From Marinilactibacillus piezotolerans (GTDB lineage: Bacteria; Bacillota; Bacilli; Lactobacillales; Carnobacteriaceae_A), in NCBI RefSeq assembly GCF_900114235.1, contig NZ_FOSJ01000023.1, positions 1-37,507 on the forward strand: 37,507 nucleotides of DNA. Reading direction: 5' to 3'. Below, piece by piece: positions 1-7,044 of the stretch. Under the pieces are notes generated by a model that did no database searches, had not been told where the DNA came from, and worked only from the letters and a program-made list of their open reading frames with translations. The translations under genes were made by a program, and so were the position numbers. Positions within the stretch are counted from its first letter, which is position 1. Each line of letters opens with the position of its first letter.

Positions 1-1
1 A

Positions 2-118
2 TTAGATGGCGAAGTTCCTGTGAGGATTCCATTCGTCCATGATGATGCAAAAACAATGCCCGACAAGTGGATCCGTTTATTATCTTTCGGGAACAGTGTT
101 CTACAGTACACGGACTAA
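2..118 (+). CDS. C-terminal end of a truncated gene, function unknown
   Basis: An open frame runs in from the window edge and ends at a TAA at 116-118, giving 38 residues that end ...SFGNSVLQYTD. Residue choice looks protein-like, and a terminator hairpin follows 28 bases later, so this is probably the true 3' end of a gene starting outside the window. I do not recognise the family. A different frame opening at 39 runs across this stop and through the terminator and is not credible. Confidence 0.5.
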   Translation, partial: LDGEVPVRIPFVHDDAKTMPDKWIRLLSFGNSVLQYTD

Positions 119-146
119 TACTGTAGAAGTGATTTTACATATCTCG

Positions 147-173
147 AAAAACTTCAAAAAAACGAAGTTTTTT
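147..173 (+). terminator. Rho-independent terminator of the left-edge gene
   Basis: A perfect 9-bp inverted repeat, AAAAACTTC (147-155) and GAAGTTTTT (164-172), with an eight-base loop and a T run in the 3' arm. It lies just after the stop at 118. Confidence 0.6.
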
Positions 174-177
174 AAAC

Positions 178-556
178 ATGCCTTCTTATACTTCTCGTTG
201 CTTTACTGGATCTGTTATAAAGCTGTTTAATCCAGACAATGATTGGATTATATTACCTTCATCGACAGAAATCATCATACGAGCAACGAGAAATTTGGGA
301 AACATAATTTTTCATAGATTATTGGGAGTTACCTATAAAGCGAATGAAATGTTATAATAAACATTTATAGTTCGCTTTATTAAGATTTATATAGATTTTA
401 AACAGCTAAAAACAGTATACCACACTCATAATCGAACGAAATTAAAAATATAAATTCTCTTAGAAACTCATAATTCTCTATATTTTCAGTATTTTTTAAA
501 ACTTATTTATTTTTTCTGCATTTTATCAATCGACTTTTTTTCTTTTATTTCGTAAA
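178..556. other. Intergenic stretch with no convincing gene; one long hairpin
   Basis: About 380 A/T-rich bases between the terminator and the DUF378 gene. A 59-codon frame on + (178-357) and a 39-codon frame on - (186-305) both read as fairly protein-like, but neither has a ribosome site. The region may be a decayed gene. An inverted repeat, ATAAAGCGAA (335-344) with TTCGCTTTAT (371-380), continues inward with AAATGTT/AACATTT and could fold as one long hairpin. Confidence 0.3.
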
Positions 557-589
557 ATGAAATTAGTTAGTACAAAAGGAGGACATACC

Positions 590-811
590 TTGAAAATTTT
601 AGATAGAGCCGCTTTAACTATTCTGATATTAGGAGGCATACATTTACTACTTATAGGGCTGATTGGATTCAACGTTGTAGAATACGTATTAGGCAGCCCA
701 GAAGAATGGGGCACTCGCATCATTTATATCATTATTGGACTAAGTTCCTTATGGTGCTTCAAGTACTTCTCTTTTACCCCTAGAGGTGGAAGCAGACTGA
801 AAGACAGGTAA
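590..811 (+). CDS. DUF378 family small membrane protein
   Basis: 73 residues with two predicted membrane helices (about 5-25 and 42-60). The pattern GGIHLLLIGLIGFNVVEYVLG followed by a tract RIIYIIIGLSSLW is typical of DUF378, an uncharacterised two-helix family in Firmicutes. Start: an upstream ATG at 557 has no ribosome site, whereas the in-frame TTG at 590 has AAAGGAGG 6-8 bases before it, so I use TTG. It is a single gene followed by a terminator shared with the convergent mgsA unit. Function is unknown; the family assignment is fairly sure. Confidence 0.8.
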   Translation: MKILDRAALTILILGGIHLLLIGLIGFNVVEYVLGSPEEWGTRIIYIIIGLSSLWCFKYFSFTPRGGSRLKDR

Positions 812-860
812 CATTACAAATGATTGGAAGTAAAACAGGATCTGTATAAATACAAATAAA

Positions 861-903
861 AAGTCGAGTTACTATATTTTTTTATAATAACTCGCTTTTT
901 TTA
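861..903. terminator. Bidirectional terminator
   Basis: CGAGTTA (864-870) pairs with TAACTCG (888-894). A T run follows on + (CTTTTTTTA) and the minus-strand reading also ends in ACTTTTT. It sits between convergent genes (DUF378 on +, mgsA unit on -). Confidence 0.7.
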
Positions 904-979
904 TTTGCACTCATCTACACTCTAGTCTTTACAAGACTATCCAAATTATTAAAAATGCTATCACAACTCACAATTCCGT

Positions 980-1192
980 TTATTGATACAAAATAATCCC
1001 CGCTATGATCAGTAATATGCCTGCGACTAATGCAACTACGCCGCCAAATACTGATATAGTTAAATACCACGTTAAGTATTTTCCTTCTTTATTTTCTGAC
1101 GCAGAGCGGTTCTTATTCAGCTTTTTAGGAAATTTGAGTGATATCCCTCCATAGACTGCCAGAATCACGCCAATTATAATTAATAAGCTCAT
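980..1192 (-). CDS. Small two-helix membrane protein downstream of mgsA
   Basis: 70 residues beginning MSLLIIIGVILAVYGG, with an N-terminal helix (about 2-18), a basic Lys/Asn-rich loop, and a second helix (about 44-68, GGVVALVAGILLIIAGIIL). A longer reading frame extends back into mgsA, but the ATG at 1192 has GGAAGG about 8 bases upstream and starts a typical helix, so I use it. It lies 43 bases after the mgsA stop on the same strand and is probably co-transcribed. No family recognised; its role is unknown. Confidence 0.7.
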   Translation of the reverse strand: MSLLIIIGVILAVYGGISLKFPKKLNKNRSASENKEGKYLTWYLTISVFGGVVALVAGILLIIAGIILYQ

Positions 1193-1235
1193 CTTATTTC
1201 CTTCCTTGGAAGCTCCCCTATCTTTTTCATATTCA

Positions 1236-1658
1236 TTAAAAAGGCAATTCTTCCCTGTCTTTTCCGCGATAGAAATCTCGCCATTCATAGAACCCAGCAT
1301 CTAATCCTCTTAGTAAAACTTCTGCTGTCCCAACATTCGTAGCTAATGGGATTTCATACACATCGCTCAATCTGAGCAAAGCAGAAATATCTGGTTCATG
1401 AGCTTGAGCAGTTAGCGGATCTCTTATAAACAGAACAAGATCCATCTTATTATCTGATATATAGGCTCCTATTTGCTGGTCTCCCCCGAGTGGCCCTGAT
1501 TTAAAACAATGAACATTCAGTCCCGTTTCGTCAGCGATTCGTTTGCCTGTTGTACCTGTTGCAAATAGTTCGTGTTTTTCTAAAATAGTTTTATACGCTG
1601 TTGCCAGTTTTATGATATCGTCTTTCTTTTTATCGTGGGCGATCAAAGCAATTTTCAA
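1236..1658 (-). CDS. mgsA: Methylglyoxal synthase
   Basis: Converts dihydroxyacetone phosphate to methylglyoxal and phosphate, a cytosolic bypass of lower glycolysis. The protein is 140 residues, normal for the family. The phosphate/catalytic motif GPLGGDQQ contains Asp60, the equivalent of the E. coli catalytic Asp71; His8-Asp9, His87 and Asp90 (in AHEPD) match the other conserved active-site residues. The start codon is TTG at 1658 with AGGAG about 9 bases upstream. The divergent neighbour is a DJ-1/PfpI protein, a family that acts on methylglyoxal or its adducts, so the pair may be functionally linked (inference). Confidence 0.95.
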   Translation of the reverse strand: MKIALIAHDKKKDDIIKLATAYKTILEKHELFATGTTGKRIADETGLNVHCFKSGPLGGDQQIGAYISDNKMDLVLFIRDPLTAQAHEPDISALLRLSDVYEIPLATNVGTAEVLLRGLDAGFYEWRDFYRGKDREELPF

Positions 1659-1784
1659 TATGATTCACTCCTGTATTTTAAAAATTGTTATCTGATATAG
1701 TATTTTCTTTATAATAACATAACTGGCAGGACTGATTATATAGAAACGGTATGACATCTATAAGCATAAGATTTGCTCGTGCCC

Positions 1785-1813
1785 TTGACGCGCGCTACAC
1801 TATGGATAGATAA
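1785..1813 (+). promoter_or_regulatory. Candidate promoter of the DJ-1/PfpI gene
   Basis: TTGACG at 1785-1790 is followed after 16 bases by TAGATA (1807-1812). The -35 is good and the -10 is moderate. The start codon is only 20 bases further on, so the 5' UTR would be short. Confidence 0.4.
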
Positions 1814-1832
1814 AACAAGGAGGAATTTAAAA

Positions 1833-2348
1833 ATGAGTAAAAAAATAGCAACTGTCATAACTAAATTATTTGAAGATGTAGAATTCACTTCCCCTAAAGA
1901 AGAATTAGAAAAAGCAGGACACGAGGTCGTCACTATCGGTTTTAATGCTGGCGAAACAGTTGAAGGTAAAAAGGGGAAAGCTTCCGTAACGATTGACAAA
2001 AGCATTGACGATGTCTCACCAGAAGATTTTGATGCTTTACTGATTCCGGGTGGATTTTCTCCCGATCAATTAAGAAAAGATGAACGATTTTTAAATTTCA
2101 CTCGCTCCTTTGCAAATGACAAAAAGTCTATCTTTTCAATTTGCCATGGTCCACAATTATTGATCAACGCAGAAGTTGTAAAAGGAAAAGATATTACTTC
2201 AGTATCTCAAGTAGCGATTGACCTTAAAAATGCCGGGGCTAACTTCCATGATAAAGAAGTAGTCATCGACGATTCAGGTTTGATTTCAAGTCGTACACCA
2301 GATGACCTGCCCGCTTTTAATGAAGCTATGGTTAATGCATTACAATAA
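1833..2348 (+). CDS. DJ-1/PfpI family protein (putative deglycase or glyoxalase-like)
   Basis: 171 residues, the usual length for the PfpI/YraA branch of the DJ-1 superfamily. The nucleophile elbow is SICHGPQ with Cys104 and His105, and there is an acidic residue near the N-terminus (FEDVE, 13-17) of the kind that pairs with the cysteine. An earlier in-frame start exists at 1773, but AAGGAGG lies about 8 bases before ATG 1833, and residues align from MSKKIATVI. Members have been described as general-stress proteins, deglycases that repair methylglyoxal-modified proteins, or weak proteases; the exact activity cannot be read here. It is divergent from mgsA. Confidence 0.88.
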   Translation: MSKKIATVITKLFEDVEFTSPKEELEKAGHEVVTIGFNAGETVEGKKGKASVTIDKSIDDVSPEDFDALLIPGGFSPDQLRKDERFLNFTRSFANDKKSIFSICHGPQLLINAEVVKGKDITSVSQVAIDLKNAGANFHDKEVVIDDSGLISSRTPDDLPAFNEAMVNALQ

Positions 2349-2439
2349 TTACGACTAACTGAGTAAATTATTATTTTTTAATGCTAAAAGCTTAATAGTT
2401 TCTAAGGATAAACTAGTCTTTTATTGGTAGAATAGCTTT

Positions 2440-2662
2440 AGTGTAAAAATTAAAAAACACTTTTCTTTTCTCCCCCTAATATTGAATATATAAAGTGGCC
2501 CCCCACTTTATTTGATTCTTTTGAAAAGAAATTTATTCTATAAAAGCTGAACTTTCTTTCTCCCCTGATCGAATTGTATACAAGCTTGTTATAGAGACAT
2601 AGAAGACTAGAGAAGTCTTATCCCCTAAATCGCCTTTCCCCAGTGGAAAGGCGATTTTTTTA
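2440..2662 (+). ncRNA. Candidate C-rich multi-hairpin regulatory RNA
   Basis: The gene-free stretch after the DJ-1 gene carries repeated UCCCC segments (2471-2476, 2561-2565, 2621-2625, 2637-2641). It also has a perfect hairpin TAAAGTGG (2491-2498)/CCACTTTA (2503-2510) with a CCCC loop, a small AAGACT/AGTCTT hairpin just before 2621, and a strong terminator at the end. Exposed C-rich segments that pair with ribosome sites are a hallmark of Firmicutes sRNAs such as FsrA, RsaE/RoxS and LhrC. I see no clear promoter, so the 5' end is a guess. No family match is claimed. Confidence 0.4.
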
Positions 2663-2663
2663 T
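2628..2663 (+). terminator. Strong Rho-independent terminator
   Basis: AATCGCCTTTCC (2628-2639) and GGAAAGGCGATT (2645-2656) form a 12-bp perfect stem with a five-base loop, followed by a run of seven T. It is 280 bases after the DJ-1 stop, which argues that it ends a separate RNA. Confidence 0.85.
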
Positions 2664-2739
2664 TTGAATATATAATCCTAATATTTACTACTTTTTCATT
2701 TCTTCATCATATCTTCTTCAAATTTAGACTCTATACTAT

Positions 2740-2841
2740 GTTTATACCCACAAACAACCAACTTATTTTTTTGATTTTGTTACTCCTCCAAGTATCAAAA
2801 TCATCTCCTTTTTAACCGTCTGCTTAAGCAGGCGGTTTTTT
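2740..2841 (+). ncRNA. Candidate sRNA presenting CCUCC in a hairpin loop
   Basis: GATTTTG (2773-2779) pairs with CAAAATC (2796-2802), and inside it TACT (2781-2784) pairs with AGTA (2791-2794), leaving the loop CCTCCA (2785-2790). That loop is the anti-Shine-Dalgarno core. A second unpaired TCTCCTTT follows, then a terminator. TATACT at 2732-2737 could be the -10, giving an RNA of about 100 nt; no good -35 is visible. There is no reading frame of any size here on +. The 5' end is uncertain. Confidence 0.42.
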
Positions 2842-2842
2842 T
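2814..2842 (+). terminator. Rho-independent terminator
   Basis: AACCGTCTGCTTAAGCAGGCGGTT is an almost perfect stem with one or two G-U pairs and a very small loop, followed by seven T (2836-2842). It ends the candidate sRNA with the CCUCC loop. Confidence 0.8.
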
Positions 2843-2853
2843 GTAATTCATAA

Positions 2854-3048
2854 AGATTCCAAGAATATAAGGGATTTTCAGTTGAAGACATCCAAAAAAA
2901 CTTGAAAAACCAAACCTTCCTTTTAATTGATTTACTGAATTTAACTGATGCTTATAAAGAGGGAAGAGAGCGTGATTTTTATTATCCAGCTTATATTGAA
3001 AAGAACTTTATTCATAATAGGTACTCTTATTTAAACCGACAACTGTGA
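2854..3048 (+). pseudogene. Possible 5'-truncated gene remnant
   Basis: An open frame of 64 codons runs from just after a TAA at 2851 to a TGA at 3046 and reads like real protein, for example LLIDLLNLTDAYKEGRERDF and later YPAYIEKNFIHNRY. It has no ATG, no ribosome site and begins right after the sRNA terminator. It overlaps the 3' end of the NERD gene on the other strand by about 40 bases. I do not recognise it. Likely the tail of a gene whose front was lost by rearrangement. Confidence 0.35.
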
Positions 3049-3922
3049 AATGATCTTTTAGAATTTTGCGTATTCTTTGCAAAGTTACCATATTACCACA
3101 CCATTCTGTAACGATTCGTGTCGTTAATTTTTTCTCAGGAAAGAGGAACATAAACTCTTCAATATTTTTCAATGTAATTTTTTCAATAGAGGAAACTTCA
3201 TTGCAAGCCTTACATAAACAAGATCTTTGCTTAAGAATCAAATCAAACGATCCACATTTAGAACAACACAACCCTTTCTTACACTGGTCGTAATTATATC
3301 TAGGTAACTGTTTTTGAAATGGAAGGCTCCGATTATGCAGTCTAATAAGCTTATTAGCTAGAAAATGATTATTTTTAGTTAATAGTCTGCTGGTATTATT
3401 AACTTCCAGCAAGTGACTTTTTACCTGAGTAGGTAGTATGATAGAATCCTCTATTCTAGCTTGATATAAGGTGAAGGTTGTATTTATAAATAATACATTT
3501 ACTTCCACATTATACTGTAATCCCCATTCTTTTAGTAAGGAGAATATATTATGCTCTATTCGTGCACGTTGAAGTAAAGGATTACTAATTTCTATTCCAT
3601 TGCTAGTCATCAACTCTCCGGAATTCATCAAATAATTCCCTGAATAGTTTTTTACTTCATAAATATAAATGGTTTCTGAAGTTATTATTAATGAATCAAT
3701 TTGAAATGTTGTTCCGTTATTCACAAGTAATAAGTCATTTAATACAATTATTTCATTACTTAAGTATGTTTTAATTCTTTCATCAAATTCTTTTTCTCCA
3801 TCGAATCCTTTTTCAAGATTTAATAATAATCTTTTTTCTTTTTCTGTTAGTGTTATTCGTCTATTTAAAAATTCTAATCCTATCATTAGTTTTGATTTTT
3901 CTCTGCTTTTCATTATTATCAT
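3008..3922 (-). CDS. NERD-domain protein with C-terminal zinc ribbon
   Basis: 304 residues. The N-terminal half has the NERD (nuclease-related domain) signature: GFDGEKEF (39-46), an aspartate in FQID (about 76) and IYEVKN (about 88-92), the acidic/lysine core shared with restriction-like nucleases. Around 214-243 a Cys cluster (CCSKCGS ... CLCKAC) fits a zinc ribbon. Start: ATG 3922 has GAGGTG about 8 bases upstream; a second ATG lies three codons on. No enzymatic partner lies beside it. NERD proteins are thought to act on nucleic acid, but function is rarely proven. A 52-bp tandem repeat lies upstream. Domain call fairly sure; role unknown. Confidence 0.75.
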   Translation of the reverse strand: MIIMKSREKSKLMIGLEFLNRRITLTEKEKRLLLNLEKGFDGEKEFDERIKTYLSNEIIVLNDLLLVNNGTTFQIDSLIITSETIYIYEVKNYSGNYLMNSGELMTSNGIEISNPLLQRARIEHNIFSLLKEWGLQYNVEVNVLFINTTFTLYQARIEDSIILPTQVKSHLLEVNNTSRLLTKNNHFLANKLIRLHNRSLPFQKQLPRYNYDQCKKGLCCSKCGSFDLILKQRSCLCKACNEVSSIEKITLKNIEEFMFLFPEKKLTTRIVTEWCGNMVTLQRIRKILKDHFTVVGLNKSTYYE

Positions 3923-3979
3923 TTTATTTTCACCTCAATAGTAAAACTGTCCTTTTAAACAAAAGTTCATTCTGTTATT

Positions 3980-4345
3980 TCCCTACTTATACTATTTTCA
4001 AGTTTCAGCTAAGCTATATTAGTTCTTTCTGTTACTACTTATTTTCATTTGAGTACTCACTTAATAGATATAACTTCTTTTTACTACTACTCCTTTTATT
4101 ATCCAATATCAGTTGGCACATACTCCCTCATTCTCCTACTACTCATTTCTCTTTTAATTCCCAGTCACAACATATAGTCTCTTTGTCTTACTATTCATTT
4201 TCTTTTAAACACTCAGTTAATAGATATAACTTCTTTTTACTACTACTTTTTTTATTATTTAATCCCAGTTAACACATATACTCTCTTTTTTTACTACTCG
4301 GCTCCTTTTCACCTTGCAGTTGATGTATATAGCAGGTATTTTCAT
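3980..4345. repeat. 52-bp imperfect tandem repeat, about seven units
   Basis: The anchor TACTACT or a near match recurs at about 3980, 4032, 4084, 4136, 4188, 4240 and 4291, a period of 52 (the last step is 51). Each unit continues with a T-rich tract, then CAGTTAACACATATA-like and CTCTTTTT-like segments. Units 1 and 4 (156 bases apart) are more alike than neighbours, as are units 2 and 5, which suggests a three-unit higher-order repeat. It fills the space between the amidohydrolase terminator and the NERD gene. The + strand frame through it (3850-4272) is explained by low stop density, not coding. Confidence 0.8.
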
Positions 4346-4351
4346 TAGCTA

Positions 4352-4387
4352 CAAAAAAAGAAAACAGCCGTTTAATCAGCTGTTTCC
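4352..4387 (-). terminator. Terminator of the amidohydrolase gene
   Basis: Read on the minus strand, AAACAGC pairs with GCTGTTT (4379-4385 and 4362-4368) and is followed by TTCTTTTTTT. It lies 9 bases after the amidohydrolase stop. Confidence 0.75.
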
Positions 4388-4395
4388 TTTTTAAA

Positions 4396-5637
4396 TCATT
4401 TCATTAAATTTTTTACTATCTTGCCGTCTTTAATAACAAGTTGAATGTTATTATTATCCGCAAGGCTCGCAATGTCTTTTAATGGATTTTCTTTAACGAC
4501 TACAATGTCAGCCAGTTTTCCCACTTCTAGCGTTCCGACTTTATCTTCCCAGCCTAAACATTCTGCTGCTGTTTTAGTTGTGGCAACAATGGATTCCATT
4601 GGTGTCATTCCGGCTTCTGTCATCAACGCGAGTTCTCTTAAATTCGTTCCATGCGGCATAACGCCTGCATCAGTTCCCATAGCAATTTTCACACCTGCTT
4701 TATATGCTTTTGTGAAGCTCGCTTTATGAATTTCAATAACCTCTTTTGATTTTTGAACAGCCGAGTCTGGCATGCCTGTCTCTTTAGCCAACTCCAACAC
4801 TGCAACTGGTGCGAGTAGTGTCGGTACTAAGTAAGTACCATGCTCTTTCATTAACTCAATTGCTTCATCGTCTAAGAAGATCCCATGCTCAATAGAGTGG
4901 ATGCCTGCTTTGACTGCTTGTTTAATCCCTTCTGCACCTTGTGCATGTGCCATGACTTTAACACCTTTTCGGAATTTTGCTTCTTCTACGATGACTTTCA
5001 ACTCTTCTAATGAAAACTGAGTGAATTCCGGGTGATCAGTTGCGCTCAAAACGCCACCTGTTGCATGAACTTTGATGACTTCTGCTCCCGCTCTTAACAT
5101 TTCTCTCGTTCTCTTTCTAACTTCTTCAATGCCATCTGCTTTCCCATCGGGCATACCAGGGTAATCAGCTTGAAGCAGTTCGACTGTTTGTCCAGAAGTT
5201 GTATATCCGTCTCCATGGCCACCTGTAATTGTTAAGGCATTAATACTGAGTTGCATTCGCGGTCCTTTGACAATTCCATCTTCAACAGCTTTCTTAACCC
5301 CTAAATCGGTACCTAAAGCATCACGGACAGAAGTAATCCCAGCATCTAAAGTTTTTTTCATGTATTCAATTGCTTGATAAAATTTGTAAGAAAATGGTGT
5401 TTCTAATCGATTTTGAACCGAAGAATATTCCATCATCATATGCACGTGAGTGTCAATAAATCCTGGAACAATCGTCGCCCCTTCTACATCAATAATTTCT
5501 TCCACTTCGTCGGTATAGTCTCCTTCATTCCCGACAAATACAATCAGGTCATTTTCGATTACAACGACTCCATTTTGTAAAGGAACTCCCCCATTTCCGT
5601 CGATTACCTGTCCTCTTTTTATCATGATTTTCGTCAT
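4396..5637 (-). CDS. Metal-dependent amidohydrolase (imidazolonepropionase/Xaa-Pro dipeptidase-like)
   Basis: 413 residues from the chosen start. The amidohydrolase-superfamily metal ligands are all visible: DTHVH near the N-terminus of the barrel, the lysine in VIKVHATGG (candidate carboxylated lysine), the histidines in MAHAQG and SIEHGIF, and the aspartate in GTDAG. This ligand set fits the binuclear-zinc prolidase-like subgroup of the family, which hydrolyses N-acyl or dipeptide bonds; the substrate cannot be read. An upstream ATG (5685) lacks a ribosome site; ATG 5637 has GGGGG about 10 bases before it. It lies 157 bases downstream of trpB with no clear terminator between, so it may share the tryptophan operon. 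Confidence 0.85.
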   Translation of the reverse strand: MTKIMIKRGQVIDGNGGVPLQNGVVVIENDLIVFVGNEGDYTDEVEEIIDVEGATIVPGFIDTHVHMMMEYSSVQNRLETPFSYKFYQAIEYMKKTLDAGITSVRDALGTDLGVKKAVEDGIVKGPRMQLSINALTITGGHGDGYTTSGQTVELLQADYPGMPDGKADGIEEVRKRTREMLRAGAEVIKVHATGGVLSATDHPEFTQFSLEELKVIVEEAKFRKGVKVMAHAQGAEGIKQAVKAGIHSIEHGIFLDDEAIELMKEHGTYLVPTLLAPVAVLELAKETGMPDSAVQKSKEVIEIHKASFTKAYKAGVKIAMGTDAGVMPHGTNLRELALMTEAGMTPMESIVATTKTAAECLGWEDKVGTLEVGKLADIVVVKENPLKDIASLADNNNIQLVIKDGKIVKNLMK

Positions 5638-5794
5638 ACATTTTTCCCCCAAATCATCGAATTGCTTCCATTTTAACTCAATCATTTTGTAATTACTATG
5701 AAAAGATGAAAAATTGATGAAAGAATTATCATTTTAAACTTTTTTAAAGAAGAAGCTATTTTAAGCAAAATAAATGAAAAGAACCGTTCTTAAA

Positions 5795-6970
5795 TTAACC
5801 TTGTTTTTCTTTCCTATCTTTCAATAAGTCATGCACCTGAGCCACGTCTTTATCTCCACGACCGGAAATCGTTAAAATAATGGCATCTTCATTACTAAAC
5901 TGAGGTGCGAGTTTCTTAGCTAAGGCTACTGCATGTGCACTTTCAAGAGCTGGAATAATGCCTTCTTTTGCTGATAATAGTTGGAACGCTTCTAATACTT
6001 CTTCTTTTGAAACTGTATAATATTCAGCTCGTCCTGTTTCTTTCAAATAACTGTGTTCCGGACCGACACCGGGATAATCTAATCCTGCTGCAATAGAATA
6101 GGTAGGTGCTGGTGCCCCGTTTTCATCTTGAAGGACCAGCGTTTTGAAACCATGCAATTCTGCTGGTTTCCCTTTGGCCATTGTCGCAGCTTCTTCTGGC
6201 TCTGCTCCAATTAAACGAACAGCCGGTTCCTCAATATAATGAGCAAACGAACCAATTGCATTGCTGCCTCCTCCTACAACTGCTATAACTGCTGCAGGAA
6301 GTTTTCCTTCTTGTTCCACTATTTGTTTCTTGGATTCTTCACTAATGATAGACTGAAAATGCTTGACCATTGAAGGAAATGGATGTGGACCAACAGCAGA
6401 ACCCAGTAAATAAAATGTCGACTCATAGTTTTCTACTAGATCTGCCAGTGCAACATCAACGGCATCTTTTAATCTTCCTTGTCCTTTTTCTACAGGAATA
6501 ACCTTTGCTCCTAGTAATTCCATACGAAAAACATTTAACGCTTGTCTTTCTGTGTCCAGTTTCCCCATATAAATCGTACAATCCATTCCAAACATCGCAC
6601 ATGCAGTAGCTGTAGCAACACCATGCTGGCCAGCTCCAGTTTCAGCAATAATTCTGTGTGCACCCATTCGTTTTGCTAACAAAATTTGTCCGACTACATT
6701 ATTGATCTTATGCGCTCCTGTATGGTTCAAATCTTCTCGCTTTAAATAGATTTTTGGACCGTTCAAGGATTTAGTCAACCTAGAAGCATAGGTTAGCGGA
6801 TTTTCTCTACCTACATACTCTTTTAGCGTTTCTTTGAATTCTTGGTTAAATTCTGGATCTTCTTTATATCGTTCGAATTCGTTAGCCAGATTGTCTAATA
6901 CTTCCTTCAATTTAGGCGGTACAAAACTGCCTCCAAAGGTTCCAAAATAGCCTTCTTGATTTGTATTCAT
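5795..6970 (-). CDS. trpB: Tryptophan synthase beta chain (orphan trpB)
   Basis: Joins indole and L-serine to make L-tryptophan, using PLP. 391 residues, normal length. PLP lysine is Lys88 in HTGAHKIN, the catalytic glutamate is Glu110 in AETGAGQHG, and the phosphate loop is GGGSNAIG. The KRED-LNHTGAHK form is TrpB1-type, which normally partners TrpA, yet no trpA or other trp gene lies nearby. ATG 6970 follows AGGGTG by about 9 bases; a GTG four codons earlier overlaps that ribosome site. It sits downstream of a tryptophan-type ABC transporter in one apparent operon, suggesting indole salvage or a detached synthase subunit (inference). Confidence 0.95.
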   Translation of the reverse strand: MNTNQEGYFGTFGGSFVPPKLKEVLDNLANEFERYKEDPEFNQEFKETLKEYVGRENPLTYASRLTKSLNGPKIYLKREDLNHTGAHKINNVVGQILLAKRMGAHRIIAETGAGQHGVATATACAMFGMDCTIYMGKLDTERQALNVFRMELLGAKVIPVEKGQGRLKDAVDVALADLVENYESTFYLLGSAVGPHPFPSMVKHFQSIISEESKKQIVEQEGKLPAAVIAVVGGGSNAIGSFAHYIEEPAVRLIGAEPEEAATMAKGKPAELHGFKTLVLQDENGAPAPTYSIAAGLDYPGVGPEHSYLKETGRAEYYTVSKEEVLEAFQLLSAKEGIIPALESAHAVALAKKLAPQFSNEDAIILTISGRGDKDVAQVHDLLKDRKEKQG

Positions 6971-7044
6971 CAAATAAAACACCCTTTTTTTGTTATTTTA
7001 GATCGTTCTCACTCTCAATAATTTTTACAGCTTAACCCTTTATA

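Noticed and set aside
39-230. 63-codon + frame at the left edge
   Set aside because: It crosses the stop of the better-looking edge gene and the terminator at 147-173; no ribosome site.
3850-4272. 140-codon + frame through the repeat array
   Set aside because: Phe/Leu/Ser/Tyr-rich translation arises from a T-rich tandem repeat with period 52, which changes frame each unit; antisense to the NERD start at its front and no ribosome site.
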